Source: Tillandsia leiboldiana (taxonomy: Eukaryota > Streptophyta > Magnoliopsida > Poales > Bromeliaceae). From it: a stretch of DNA of 64,000 bases. The position numbers and the translations under genes are program-made. Where the stretch lies: assembly GCA_029204045.2 (NCBI GenBank), contig CM055063.1, forward strand, positions 30,366,810 through 30,430,809, given 5' to 3'. The notes under the pieces are model-generated. The model searched no databases, was not told where the DNA came from, and saw only the letters and a program-made list of their open reading frames with translations. Shown here piece after piece: positions 23,275 to 34,090 of this stretch. How positions within the stretch are numbered: the first letter of the stretch is position 1; each line of letters starts with the position of its first letter.

Positions 23275-23374
23275 CGTGGCAGCACCGGATTGGCCGGCTC
23301 ACACGGCGCGGTCCACAGAACGTTGGCGCTGGTGCATGGGCCGAGTGCGGGGACACGTGGCGGCTCCTGATTGG
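23275..23374 (-). promoter_or_regulatory. Two perfect ERSE sites in C 3' U3
   Basis: CCAAT-N9-CCACG at 23275-23293 and 23356-23374, antisense to transcription. The first reads CCACA in the 5' LTR, a C-to-T change at a CpG. Confidence 0.75.
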
Positions 23375-23663
23375 CGGGCGCTGTGCGCGCGATCCACTGG
23401 GAATGGCGGCCTGGTGCATGGACCCGGGCGCGCCACGTGGCGGCCTGTGAGTGGCCGGCTCACGCGCGCGCGGTCCACGCACCAGGGAGCAGGTGGGGCG
23501 GTTGGGGGCAGGTTGCCCGCGACGTGGGGACGCCACGTGGCGCCCCGCTGTTGGTCCGGCGCAGCGGCCCCACGCACCGTTGTCGGGGCACGTGGCGCCC
23601 CGCGATTCGCGGGCGCACGTGCGCCGGGTGCGGGGGGTAGCCACGGGACACGTGGCGGCTCCT

Positions 23664-23724
23664 GGGTAAATCGGGCGCGCACAGTGTTGGGCCAGGCCCA
23701 ACACTGTAGCCGCCCGATTTACCC
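23664..23724. repeat. 61-bp inverted repeat in C 3' U3
   Basis: Outer 14-bp arms (GGGTAAATCGGGCG) and inner 13-bp arms both perfect, separated by a 3x3 internal loop and closed by a single A. Confidence 0.92.
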
Positions 23725-23791
23725 CGGGCGCCCAAAATGGGGCCCAAAAAGCCCATTATGCTTTTTTTTTTTGGATTCTTTTGGTGGAGCC

Positions 23792-23799
23792 TATAAATA
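23792..23799 (+). promoter_or_regulatory. TATA box of C 3' LTR
   Basis: TATAAATA, twin of 11454-11460. Confidence 0.8.
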
Positions 23800-25955
23800 A
23801 CCCCCTCCCTCTTCGATTTTGGGGGTTTTTTCAAGCTCTTTAGCTGTGTGCCCTCTACCAAAGCTGAAGCTTATTCTCTTGTGCATCTTTTGGCTGAAGA
23901 TCGGAATTTTTGGAGGCCGCGACGACAGCGATTTCTGCATCAGGGTGCGGAGTGACGATTTCCTGTTGGAGGCCTATTTTTCGTCGCAGTTCAGTCTGGG
24001 AGGTCTACAGAGCTACCCCGACGATATTTTTGTGTTGAACACATTTTCTGGAACTGAGCTTCTCTTGGGGTTTTGGGTACGTTTTAACCCCCTTTGTGGC
24101 TGATGGATGGTTTGGACAGCACCTGCTTGTCGGATTTTTATCTCCGCATCCGGACATCGGATTTCGACGTTTCAGGACTCTATCGACATCTACTCTTCGC
24201 GAGGATCGCCGTCATATTTTTATTGTAATTTTTGGAGGATGTTTTTCAGGTGAAATTTTCGTGTTAAAGGGACTGTTCACCACAGATTTTTTAGAACTTG
24301 GTAATTGTGTGGAATGAAGTGTAACCTTGAGATGTATTTATACCCAGGATGTTTTGAGCACTGCTACCGTGTTGTTGGCTTGGTGGATTTTGTGATATAG
24401 TTGTATCTGGGTTTTCTTAGCTGTGCGACCCCGGACAGTTGGCACGTTCAGGTGGGTGACCTTGCTTTCAAAATCAATGGACTGCGTACTAATTCTATGT
24501 ATGTAGGAGCATGCATGTTAGTAAATAGACTTAATAGCTTGTGGAAACTGAATGTTATTACTCTTGTATATCAGTTGTTGAACCTTGTGATCTTATTGCT
24601 TCCTACAACATGTTGACTATTGAAATCTTGGAACTTGACCTAGCACCCCTGTCATATGTATCATGTTCAGCCAGACTATAGAAAACTTCAACTTGGGCTA
24701 GGTTTCTTTATTGCTCTAGACATTCCCACATCACTTATTATACTTATCATTTCTGGACTTAGCTTTTCTCGCCTGGGCTGTGGGCTGGGAGGTCGGGTGG
24801 TTGTGGGATGCATTTGCACTCGTGTCTGGGGACCGAGTGGAGTTGATAGCAGTCTGTAGATCAGTTTTCTTTGGGAGAGTGATAGTGATGGTAGATCTGG
24901 GTTTCTTGGGAGCTGTCAGAGTGACAGTGAGTCTCAGTTGTGTGGATTCTATCCAGTGAGTGAGACAGTGATTGTTGGTTATAGCCGATCTTGTTCATCG
25001 AGGATTTGGATCATAGCCTGCATGAGCCACATTTGTGCTCGATAGAGGTACGCGGACATTTTACTCGTGTGGGTCGCTCCCCTCGAGTGCCACTCCGGAG
25101 TAGGCGAGACCGAGTTGTAGTACCGGCGTTGAGATTGAGCTAGATACCAGGTTGTATGACCGGCGTGAGATTGGGCTCTCTATCGCGACTTGTCGTTGCT
25201 TGTGTCCCTCTGGCTGAGCCAGTTTTGGCAGCTACGGACATACCTACAGCAGTAGGTAGGCGCAGGTTTGACTGGACCCGGTGTGGCAGTCAGTTTAGAT
25301 TGGGTGATCTCAGTGAGAGTTAGTTGTGGCATACTGTTCTCCTTGTTCCACTCCTTTAGCATCTAGATAGAGGCATAATAGCTGTAGGCTTTACCCTTTC
25401 CAGCTTTTCATTACAGCACTGCATATGTTACTTTATGCCTCTAGTAGACTTAGTGGGCAGACCGTCGGGCTTGTTGGCGGCACCCACTGAGAACTACTGT
25501 GGGAGGTAGTTCTCACACCCGTCGTGGTGTCTTTTTTCCCAGGAACTTCTGCCCCAGTTCCTGCTGCTCCAGTTGCTGATCCAGCTCCTACAGACCCAGA
25601 TAAGGGAGTCGCGAGATAGATCCCTTCCCCTTCAGCCTCAGTGCGTGATAGAGGTACCCCTATGTGTATTTTGGAGTGTGATATGTTTGAGAGATCATGT
25701 AGTGAGGTATCGAGTTGTACCTTTTATTTTCCCGTTTTGAGAGACTCTGGTGTATTTGTGGTGAGGATGCTTTGTACTTATTCTGAGAGATAGTTTTACT
25801 TTATGTTTATAGTTAGTTTTTACTATTTCAGCTCTGATATCTGCTAGTATAGATGTTTATTTGCAGGTTAGTCGCTACGTCTCTACGGGGCTTCCCGTAG
25901 GGGCGGCGGATCTGTTGGCGATCCCGGGGCGCAGTTTCGACCCCGGGGCGTGACA

Positions 25956-26258
25956 GAAAGCCCACTTGATCTGATTTTCACGCCGGGTCCATTTCTAAAG
26001 TCCAATTTGCCAAATTCCAACTCTAAAAATTCCCGAAGGCATCCGGAGAGGTGATCTTTTATCCAAACTTCGCCCCGAGTCCAATTTAATATCCATTGCG
26101 CGCGAAACCACTTCTAAGCATTCGACGGGGCCATCTGACTATTCTCGTGATCCATCACTAGTGTCCAATTAGTGCACAAACACCACCGACGCGCCACAAA
26201 GGCCGCCAGAAGCTGCTGGTCAGCCAGTAATCACATCGTGGGGATCCAGGTCCTCACA
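25956..26258 (-). mobile_element. Element B 3' LTR, U3 start
   Basis: GAAAG duplication (25956-25960), then the remaining U3 of B's LTR. On the minus strand the LTR starts TGTGAGGACC at 26258. It joins 10610 across element C. Confidence 0.85.
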
Positions 26259-26313
26259 TCCTCCCCCACTAAAGAAAGTTTCGTCCTTGAAACTAGTTCA
26301 ATTCCACCCGGAG

Positions 26314-26631
26314 TCACAAACACCAAGGGTAAGTATTCAACATCGTCATCTCCAGCTCCAAGTCGCTACTCACTCCCCGTGACCACTCCTCAACAACAAC
26401 AGCGACAACCAGCACGGCATAGCCCGATTGCGCAACCTCTAATCTCACGAGCCAGAATTCACAACGGGTGTCCCTCGTACTCCAAACATTCCTAGATCTC
26501 AAATGGGGCGAGTCAATCACGGGTGAGGGATCCAAAAACACATTACTCCTGAGCTGAGACGTGAGATACCAGAGGGGCTCCAATAAAAAGCTGGGGGAAA
26601 CTGGAATAACCTCTAGTGCAACACACACCAA
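26314..26631 (-). pseudogene. Element B integrase C-terminal remnant
   Basis: The translation keeps SQLRSNVFLDPSPVIDS and ends TYPWCL, matching element C's SALRRYVFDPSHVIDF and AYPFLF. The frame is open but the sequence is scrambled by frameshifts. Confidence 0.65.
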
Positions 26632-27292
26632 ACCACATCCTGTGCCAACTCAACCAATGTCACCCGAAGAATACCCACACTTTCATCCAATAAGGAAAAG
26701 AATCCAATAAGCTGGGGTCTTCACTCGGCCACTTCCCGATCCAAAACCACTCGAGGGAACTACTCAACCGCAGGCTACCCTCAAAAGGGATCCTCCGGAG
26801 ATACGAACTCATGCCACAGTTGGTCACTCAACATGTCAACAACCCCAACGGACCCACGGGTCGAAGTCAAACTCTCAACTAATAAAGAACACCCTGACGG
26901 GGACCAAACCGTCGGTGAACAGGACTGAAAACTGGCTCGAAAGGCGATCATAATGCTGATGCCCAAATTCGCGGTCAAAAGTCCGAACCATCCATGACAA
27001 TCCGCGTGAATCCCTCCCAAGATGCTGGAAGCTGTAATCTCCACTAGTGCCGCATGACAGATATTATAAACTGAAGCTGAAACCTTAATCTATCATATAG
27101 TATAGGACAGGGATGCTGAGTAATCAAGACTGATAGCCAAGCAGGCATGGCCTACGCCCAGGTATATCAATCAAAGCCGGAAGTAAAAGGCGTACTGAAA
27201 GGCTCATCTGTGGGGTCCAAGCTGCCTACAAAACAGCGGTTCGTCCTGCCACAATACTCATAGGGTTGGACTAATGAAGTGTGGACCAAAAA

Positions 27293-27863
27293 TCAACCCA
27301 CGGTAACTCTACAGCCACAATGGGAGGCATCACTAAAGCACGCAAATCTCTCTCCCAACACTGGAAATGCTAGCATTGGCGCTGGTATCAGTCTCATTAT
27401 CCATTGGCCATGCTCTCCCGACACTGCCAAGTCTAAGAAGCTCCTCACCTCAAGAATAAATGTTGGTCTCAGCCAACCTTGAATAACATCCAACTGGTCG
27501 GGTTCCACCGCTGCTCCAACGGCTAGAATAAGGTGACCCAAGAAGGTATGTTTCAGAAGCTACAACTTGTACCTCAATAACTTGGCATACAGCTTCATTC
27601 ACACATGCATGGTAGCACATCCACAAGCGCTTCTCGTGCTCCAAGTCGCTCTGGGAGTAAATCAAAATATCCTTGGGGAAACACCACTCCCAAATCCGTC
27701 CAGGTACAACTGGGACACACAATTCCTCAAATCTCAAAGACAACAAGGCATCAATTATTCCATTTGGCCTCACTATGCTCTCATAATGCCTTACCGGATC
27801 CTGAATGCCCTCTAGGCAAAGTCCTCGCCTGTCTGATTCCAAGTAGGTACTCGCATCATACAA
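27293..27863 (-). pseudogene. Element B RT and RNase H remnant
   Basis: Two overlapping frames show KDILIYSQSDLEHE (RT after the catalytic site), LGSPYSSRWSS, VRSFLDLA and FSDASH (RNase H). They align in order with element C at 20550-21000. Catalytic motifs are damaged and the frame changes at least once. Confidence 0.75.
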
Positions 27864-29701
27864 TAACTGCCGGAGTATAGCTCCATCAAAAAGGTCCTAG
27901 ATACCACCCGGACCTGTCTACACTCAAACCATAAGAGGACCCTTACAGTCGTGTATCAACGACGTGGCATCACCACCGTGTACCAACGGCGTGGCACTAG
28001 GTCAAACAGACCCCTCGATCCATCAGATCCTGCAACTGCGCCATCAGCTCTCTCAGCTCTACCGGCGATATCCAATGAGGTGCTGACGAGGGTGGCGCGG
28101 CTCCCCGAACAACGTCAAACGCAAACTCTATCTCCCTCACCGGCGGCATTACCAACAACTAAGGTGAAATCACACCCGGGATCTCATGGGCAACAGAGAT
28201 ATCCCTGAGTCCCGGTGCCGCCGTAAGCACCTCTCACACTGTCGCTAAAACCTGTGTGCTCTAACAATCACATCAAGCACGCCTCCTCTCGTCTGCCTCG
28301 CAGAAGGTTAAAGTCCTCGCTTTCTGCAGTCTAACATCCTGTGGCATTGTGCCAATCAATCTCAAGCACATGGTCAAAACACCAAACTGCCACAATTACC
28401 AATAAGTCGGCCGGTACAACTCACGGCCTCAACCGCATTGGACATGATCCACAAGCCTCCTCCACGTGCGCAGCACTAGCAGGAACCTGTACCTCGAATG
28501 CACGTGGTAACAAATCTGCCTCTAGTCCATGCAGGAATGCAACATGCTCTAACTCCGACTGCTATGGTGAAATCCCACCTGCGACACTCGATCCACTACC
28601 GTGGCGCCCTACAATCGGGCGACACAGATTCATCCCCTCGATGCAAGTGGTTGTCGCTCAATCTGCCTGAAAATCAGGACTATCCACAAGGGAGTACGAC
28701 CTCTGTCTCTGCTCACATTGAGGCGACGAATAGGGTCCTCCGCAGATAACAAATCCACGCTACCGCTGCGCTACTCCGATACAGATGCTGATACTGCCAT
28801 CGGGGTCCACCCGATCCCTGATATCTTAGAAATCCAATACCTTGGAGAAAGAAATCAGAAATGCCTCTGCCGGCCGATCTATCCTCCATCACCCGGCGCC
28901 AAGCGCCAATATCCAGAACTCGCCTCTTGCGGCAGATCCCTAACCAAAGGAACTGCAGCACCACGCTCCATACATAACGGCTACTCTATCGAGGCATCCA
29001 AGATCCAAAATCTATACAGGAGGGATCGAATAAACTGGAAGGTATCCTGGCGCAATCCACTCCCAGTCTCACATATCCTATGCGCCTCGTCCCTCGAAAC
29101 CTAGAGCGTGCAGTTCAACAACTGCATAAACTCTCTAGCACGGGAGGGCTCTCAATTAATCACTCCATCACCACCAACCATGACTCTGCCTCCAAAGGCT
29201 CCAAACTCAATCTTACGAGTCGGGGTGGTTCATCTGCCGAATCTGGCTCAATAGATCGATCATGTCCCCCCAGCTCGCTAGCTGTCAACTATCCACCCTG
29301 CCTCGGTGCCTCGACACTAAACATCGGCACAGAGGGGGCTACTCACTCCATCGGTGCCACAAAAATTCCCGCCCCTGAGGATACTGCAACCGGGTAGTCT
29401 CAGAGGGAAGAACTATCGAGCTGCCCGCTGCTCCGACAACTGTGTCACCAAGACCAGCTGCTCACTCTGCCGCTGATAAGCCTCTGACAATCCTGTCATC
29501 TGAGTCCGGAGTTCTCTGACCTCAATCCAGGTATCCGGCCCAAAACCAACTGCTCAAACTCAACTGCTATAACAGGATGCACACGGGTCAAAACCCAGCG
29601 TCGGGGAGACACCGCTCTCCACGACGAAACCACAAAATAGTACACAAAAGCCACTCGACCCAATCCAGCGAAAGTCTAAAGCATGTCACCCGTTCCACAG
29701 C

Positions 29702-29727
29702 ATTATGTTGTCTGCAGCCAACATAAT
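29702..29727 (-). ncRNA. Leader stem-loop with self-complementary loop (element B)
   Basis: On the minus strand ATTATGTTG-GCTGCAGA-CAACATAAT. Identical to that of D; differs from C by one compensatory pair. Confidence 0.6.
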
Positions 29728-30339
29728 CACTTAGAAGAATAAACATGCTAATCACTCTTCGCGTCCCTTGGGAGAGGTATAAAACTCAATCAGGACTCTC
29801 GCTATAGATCACGACTCTCACGAAGTCAACCAAGGGTCAAACCATAAGCCTAGGGTTTCTAAGTCCACCATGACCTACAACCTAGGCTATGATTGTCACG
29901 ACCCGGGACCGACAATTTGTACGGTTCGGGCACGCCAACAGACCCGCCATCCGGGCACGTCCTCACTCTACCCGAAAGGAACGGTAACAACCATCTCGAA
30001 TCAAAACAATGCTTGTGATGAGATATAATATCAGAGTAAGATCACTACTAATTTAAAACTTTCATTCAATAAACAAATAGTTTAAGTCGATATGAAAGCA
30101 GGATAAGAATGAACCATAATAAACTTTATTACATGTTACATCTCTCAACTTACAATTACACAATATTACAATGCCTTTACATAGATTCCTCACCATACAA
30201 GGTTCACTCAAGAAACATATAAAAGGGATACCTCTGCTAGATCCTCTAGGTCTCTATGCTGCTGGGCCCTTGCCCCTGTCGTATACCTCGCCGTCTGCCT
30301 CTGAACCGTCGCGATCGCTGCATCCATACCTGAACCTGT

Positions 30340-30367
30340 GGGGGGGGGGGGGGGGGGGGGGGGGGGG
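30340..30367. repeat. G homopolymer, 28 bases
   Basis: 28 consecutive G. The equivalent position in the other LTR copy (37339-37348) has 10. Confidence 0.95.
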
Positions 30368-31750
30368 TGCACCCAAGGGGTGTGAGAACTTACGAGCAAG
30401 TTCCCAGTGGGTTCAACCACTGAGAAAAAGTGTCCTACACCACTTGGTCCAATGGAAGCAACAATAATAGTGCTAGGAAACTAAAAACCTCAATATCAAA
30501 ATGCGGCTATGCAATATACATGATCACTACACTATCTGTGTGTACTCATCGCCCCAGCACTACTCTGACTAGCCCCACTAGGCTGCTAAGCACCGACTCG
30601 GCCACTATGCCGCTGTACACAGGGTAAACTAACCCGGCCACCATGGCCACTCTATTTTTCTTTATTCTTTAGATTCTGGTGCTTTAGTTCAAGTTAACCC
30701 TCAGAAATTCTTATCCAACGGGCCCGAGCCCGGTAGTCCTGCTACCGTAAGATAAGGTTTCTGACGTTGCCGATAACACCCGTAAGTGTTACCCCGTCCT
30801 ACGAAGTAAATGTGTTCTTCGGGCCACGCTATCGGAGGGAGGGGGCTTCCCTGCGTCCGATCCTGATGCACCCGGGGAGAGGGCAAGCCGGTAACCCTTT
30901 ACGTCCCGCAGAACCACATTTCAACCTTCGAAGGCACGCCCGTTTTATTATCTTTATATTTTAGATAATTCGTCCTACGGCTGAAGCGTCCCGAACGGGC
31001 CACTGCCCGGGAGAGGGATTAACTGCCCGTACCTCCAGCCTGGGTTGGCTCCACCGAGGATCTTTATGTTCTCTTTCTTTTCTGTTCTTTTTACTTTAGT
31101 TCTTAGCCTCTTTGCTTTTGAACACTTGCTTCTCTTTTCTTGTTCACTCGAGCCTTAAGCTCACGTTGCTACTGGCAATTACTATCATTCTTTCCTTTGA
31201 GCATCTAGCTCTTTGCTTTCACTTGAAGCCTTCCGAAAGTACCTCGCTCGACGGGTCACTGCCCAGGGAGTCCTGCTCCACTTGACGAGTCTCAAATTCG
31301 AAGGCGCCATTTGCATTCTCTTTTTGCTCTTTAGCCATTTTTAGCTGGCTTTTAACCTTAAGCCCTTTTTATCTTAAGCAATTTGCTTGTCTTGCTTATT
31401 AACCAAGTTTTAGCTCTGTCTTGAGCGATTTGCTTGTCTTGCTTATTAACCAAGTTTTTCATTCCTTACCCTAGGTCTTGCCTCACGGGTAACTAGAGAG
31501 TCTCTTAGACTTTTTAAGCATTTCTCTTTCATTTTACTTAACTTCCAATTGAGGTTGAAGTTATTATTCAATTGCCAGGACACCCTATGACTCTTTAGGG
31601 TTATGTTTATTTAATCCTTTAATCTTGGGATCTTATCCCACTTTCCTGATTCCTCACTGAATCCTAGAGTTCACTTGACTCTATTTTTGGTTTCACTTTT
31701 AACTTAGAGTTACTCTGACTCTAATTCCTTGTCTGTGAGTTTAAACTCCT

Positions 31751-31905
31751 CTAGATCACCTTAGGTTCCTTTTACCTAAGTTCCATATTATACTCTCCCT
31801 AGAGTCCCTTGACTCTATGTTGATCACTAGTTCACCTTAGGTTCTCTTTTACCTAAGTTCCATGTCATGCTCATCCTAGAGTCCCTTGTCTCTATGTTGA
31901 TCACT
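31751..31905. repeat. Imperfect tandem repeat of about 83 bp
   Basis: Two units sharing CACCTTAGGTTC...TTTTACCTAAGTTCCAT...CTAGAGTCCCTTG, within LTR A. Confidence 0.7.
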
Positions 31906-32469
31906 CTATCCAGTGTCCTTAGGTCATCACCTAAGACCATGCCACTCGTCCAATCCTAGGATAATCTCCTAAGTTTCGATGTCACTCAGTGAACCCTGAA
32001 ACTAGGTTTTCTCCTAGTCTTACTACCAACATGTTCCCTTTCCTTATGTCACATGATTCCTAGGGTCATACCCTAACATGATCACAATCATAAAGGCTAA
32101 TCACATTCATTATAAATAACATTTATCCTCTAGGCATGCAAATATATCCTTTATCTCTGGCAACCAACAGTTGCACTTTTATCTGTGTCCTTTCGCACAT
32201 GCACATTTATCATCTATCTCTGGCAACCAACAGTTGCACTCTTATCATCTGATTCCAATTACACAGGCAATCATAATCATAATTACCTAACGCCTCTAAC
32301 AGGCTACTATCATGCTTCGAATCGAAAAGCAAAAGAGTAAGGGGAGAGGTCACCCAATTTCGGCAGAATTCCCCACCTTGTGGAGTCCCCGATTTCCCTT
32401 CATATCTCCACACTTGATCACAATTCTGCCAATTGCTTGTAGACACTTGCAATTGGCCTCCGTGCGGCT

Positions 32470-33110
32470 CCACTTTGTACCTCGAGCTGGCATGCAAAAC
32501 GGTGCACGCTCCACTGTAAGGGTGTACGCGGAGCGGTACACGTTCGTTTGGTTCTGCACGCAAAACAAGATGCATCGTTAGAACCGGCACGCAAAACGGT
32601 GCACGATAATATGAACTGCACGCGAAACGGTGCACATACCTCAAAACTGCACGCAAAACGGTGCACATTCGATTGTGGCGTTGCACGCATAGCGGTGCAC
32701 CTTCGTTTGGTCCTGTACGCGACACAAGGTAATTCGTTAGAACCTGCACGCAAAACGATGTGCGGTAACGCGAACTGCACGCGAAACGGTGCACGTATCT
32801 CGAAACTGCACGCAAAACGGTGCACATTTAGCTGTAGGGTCGCACGCAAAACGGTGCATATTATCCCGACCCTGCACGTAAAACGAGACGTACTATTAGA
32901 GTCTGCTCGAAAAATCGTGCCCGTTAGTCCAACCTGCGCGTAAAACGGAGCACATACCTTGTATCGGCACGCAAAACGGTGCACGTAAAACGGTGCGCGC
33001 CTTTCGAGTTTGCACTCAAAACAGTGCGCGTTTGTCGAGTCCGCACGCAAAACGGTGTATATCTCCCACGGGCGGCACGCAAAACGAGGCGCGCCCAAGA
33101 CGCCCGCAAA
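32470..33110. repeat. GCACGCAAAACGGTGCAC motif array
   Basis: About 15-18 copies of CACGCAAAACGGTGCAC or close variants at 35-50-bp intervals. Single or few copies of the same motif occur in LTR B (9660-9760) and LTR D (430-460), so it was amplified in LTR A. Confidence 0.85.
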
Positions 33111-33240
33111 ACTCGAGCAGTAAAACGGCACAGTAAAACTTGGTCCCTAACACGCATGTAAGCATGGGAGTCAAATCCAAAGTCCAAAAGGAAACCTTAA
33201 AACTGTACCAAGAATACCGCAAAAATGACACACGGGGCCT

Positions 33241-33242
33241 AC
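33241..33242 (-). promoter_or_regulatory. Candidate 5' splice site in LTR A
   Basis: Minus-strand TCGAG|GTAGGC, downstream of the TATA box. Confidence 0.4.
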
Positions 33243-33423
33243 CTCGACAATGCCGTGTTGTCCATCGCGTCTTTTAGTCCCTTTGGAGCAACTCGCGCGC
33301 TCCACGGAGTCCACGGCGCGATCGTGCGCCCTCGAGAACCCCGGCGAAATCGCCCTTCTCCCCTCCCCGCGCGCTCGGGTGAAGCCGAAAAGGGAAAAAG
33401 GAGGAAAAGGAAGTCATTCGGGC

Positions 33424-33430
33424 CTTTATA
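33424..33430 (-). promoter_or_regulatory. TATA box of LTR A
   Basis: Minus-strand TATAAAG in GGCCTATAAAGGCCC. Confidence 0.65.
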
Positions 33431-33618
33431 GGCCTTTTCCGGATTTTCGGGCGCAACATTTCGGGCGCCCGAAAGTTTCCGGGCGGCTACAGTAACCGGC
33501 CTGCCGCGGTCCAGGCGTCCACGCACGCGCCAGCTCAGCGCCACGTCACCACGCTCGGCCAACCAGGGGCCGACACGTGGCCGTGGACCCGTGCACCGTG
33601 ACCACGGAACAGCGGCGG

Positions 33619-33637
33619 CCAATGGGAGGCCGCCACG
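33619..33637 (+). promoter_or_regulatory. Perfect ERSE site in LTR A U3
   Basis: CCAAT-GGGAGGCCG-CCACG on the plus strand, antisense to the LTR, as in the other families. Degenerate units with the same spacing flank it. Confidence 0.65.
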
Positions 33638-33890
33638 TGGACCGCACCCACGCCTGCTCTGACGCCCGCCGCAGCGTCCCGTCGCGTCAGCGCGTCACAT
33701 CGCGCTGACCGACGAACGGGAGGCCGACACGTGGCCTGTCCCGCTGACCCGCTACAGTGCCCGCGCGTATTCCCCGCGCACGCCCACGCTCCCTCGGTCA
33801 GACCGACCAATGGCGGAGCGACGCGTGGCGGTCCTCACCCACCACGCGCGCCTCGGGTCGCGCGCCCCGCGCCTCGTGCGGGAAATGCTT

Positions 33891-34090
33891 GCCTCGGGAT
33901 TCGTGCCCGATGCCTCGGGATCCGTGCCACTGCCTCGGGGATCCGTGCCCGATGCCTCGGGATCCGTGCCACTGCCTCGGGATCCGTGCCCGATGCCTCG
34001 GGATCCGTGCCACTGCCCTCGGGATCCGTGCCCGATGCCTCGGGATCCGTGCCACTGCCTCGGGATCCGTGCCAACTGCCTCGGGATCCG
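33891..34090. repeat. Minisatellite CCTCGGGATCCGTGCC
   Basis: About nine 20-21-bp units, alternating endings CGATG and ACTG, so a 41-bp higher-order unit. In the U3 of LTR A. Confidence 0.92.

Larger units (their letters stand above)
10611..25955 (+). mobile_element. Gypsy element C (Tekay/Del-like chromovirus)
   Basis: A complete structure: 5' LTR 10611-17779 (interrupted by solo LTR F), tRNA-iMet primer site, leader hairpin, gag, PR, RT, RNase H, IN and chromodomain-like tail, polypurine tract, 3' LTR 22948-25955. GAAAG flanks both ends (10606-10610 and 25956-25960). Without F the 5' LTR is about 3006 bp against 3008 bp for the 3' LTR, with few differences, so the insertion is young. Even so gag-pol carries about seven stops and at least two frameshifts. 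It lies antisense in the U3 of element B's LTR. Confidence 0.95.
22948..25955 (+). mobile_element. Element C 3' LTR
   Basis: 3008 bp, TGTAGTGACCC...GGGGCGTGACA. Compared with the 5' copy it differs by scattered substitutions, mostly C-to-T or G-to-A, and tiny indels. It lacks insertion F. Confidence 0.95.
26259..29893 (-). mobile_element. Element B internal region, heavily decayed gypsy
   Basis: On the minus strand it runs from a primer-site remnant (ATCATAGCCTAGG at 29893) through the leader hairpin, a coiled gag segment (about 29400-29530), RT and RNase H remnants, integrase tail and the polypurine tract TTTAGTGGGGGAGGA (26259-26273). No long frame survives. Residual similarity is to element C throughout, so B is an older relative. 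Element A was inserted at its primer-binding site, so B's 5' LTR lies beyond A and outside this contig. Confidence 0.8.

Noticed and set aside
26172..29397. Plus-strand ORFs of 80-167 codons in element B
   Set aside because: Antisense to recognisable pol remnants on the minus strand; no domain of their own.
32470..33110. Regular short repeats resembling a CRISPR array
   Set aside because: Plant retroelement context, degenerate units, irregular spacing, no unique spacers and no cas genes; the same applies to 6965-7130 and 33891-34090.
32210..33131. ORFs of 205 and 237 codons on the minus strand
   Set aside because: Produced by the GCACGCAAAACGG motif array in LTR A; repeated VHRFAC peptides, no domain.
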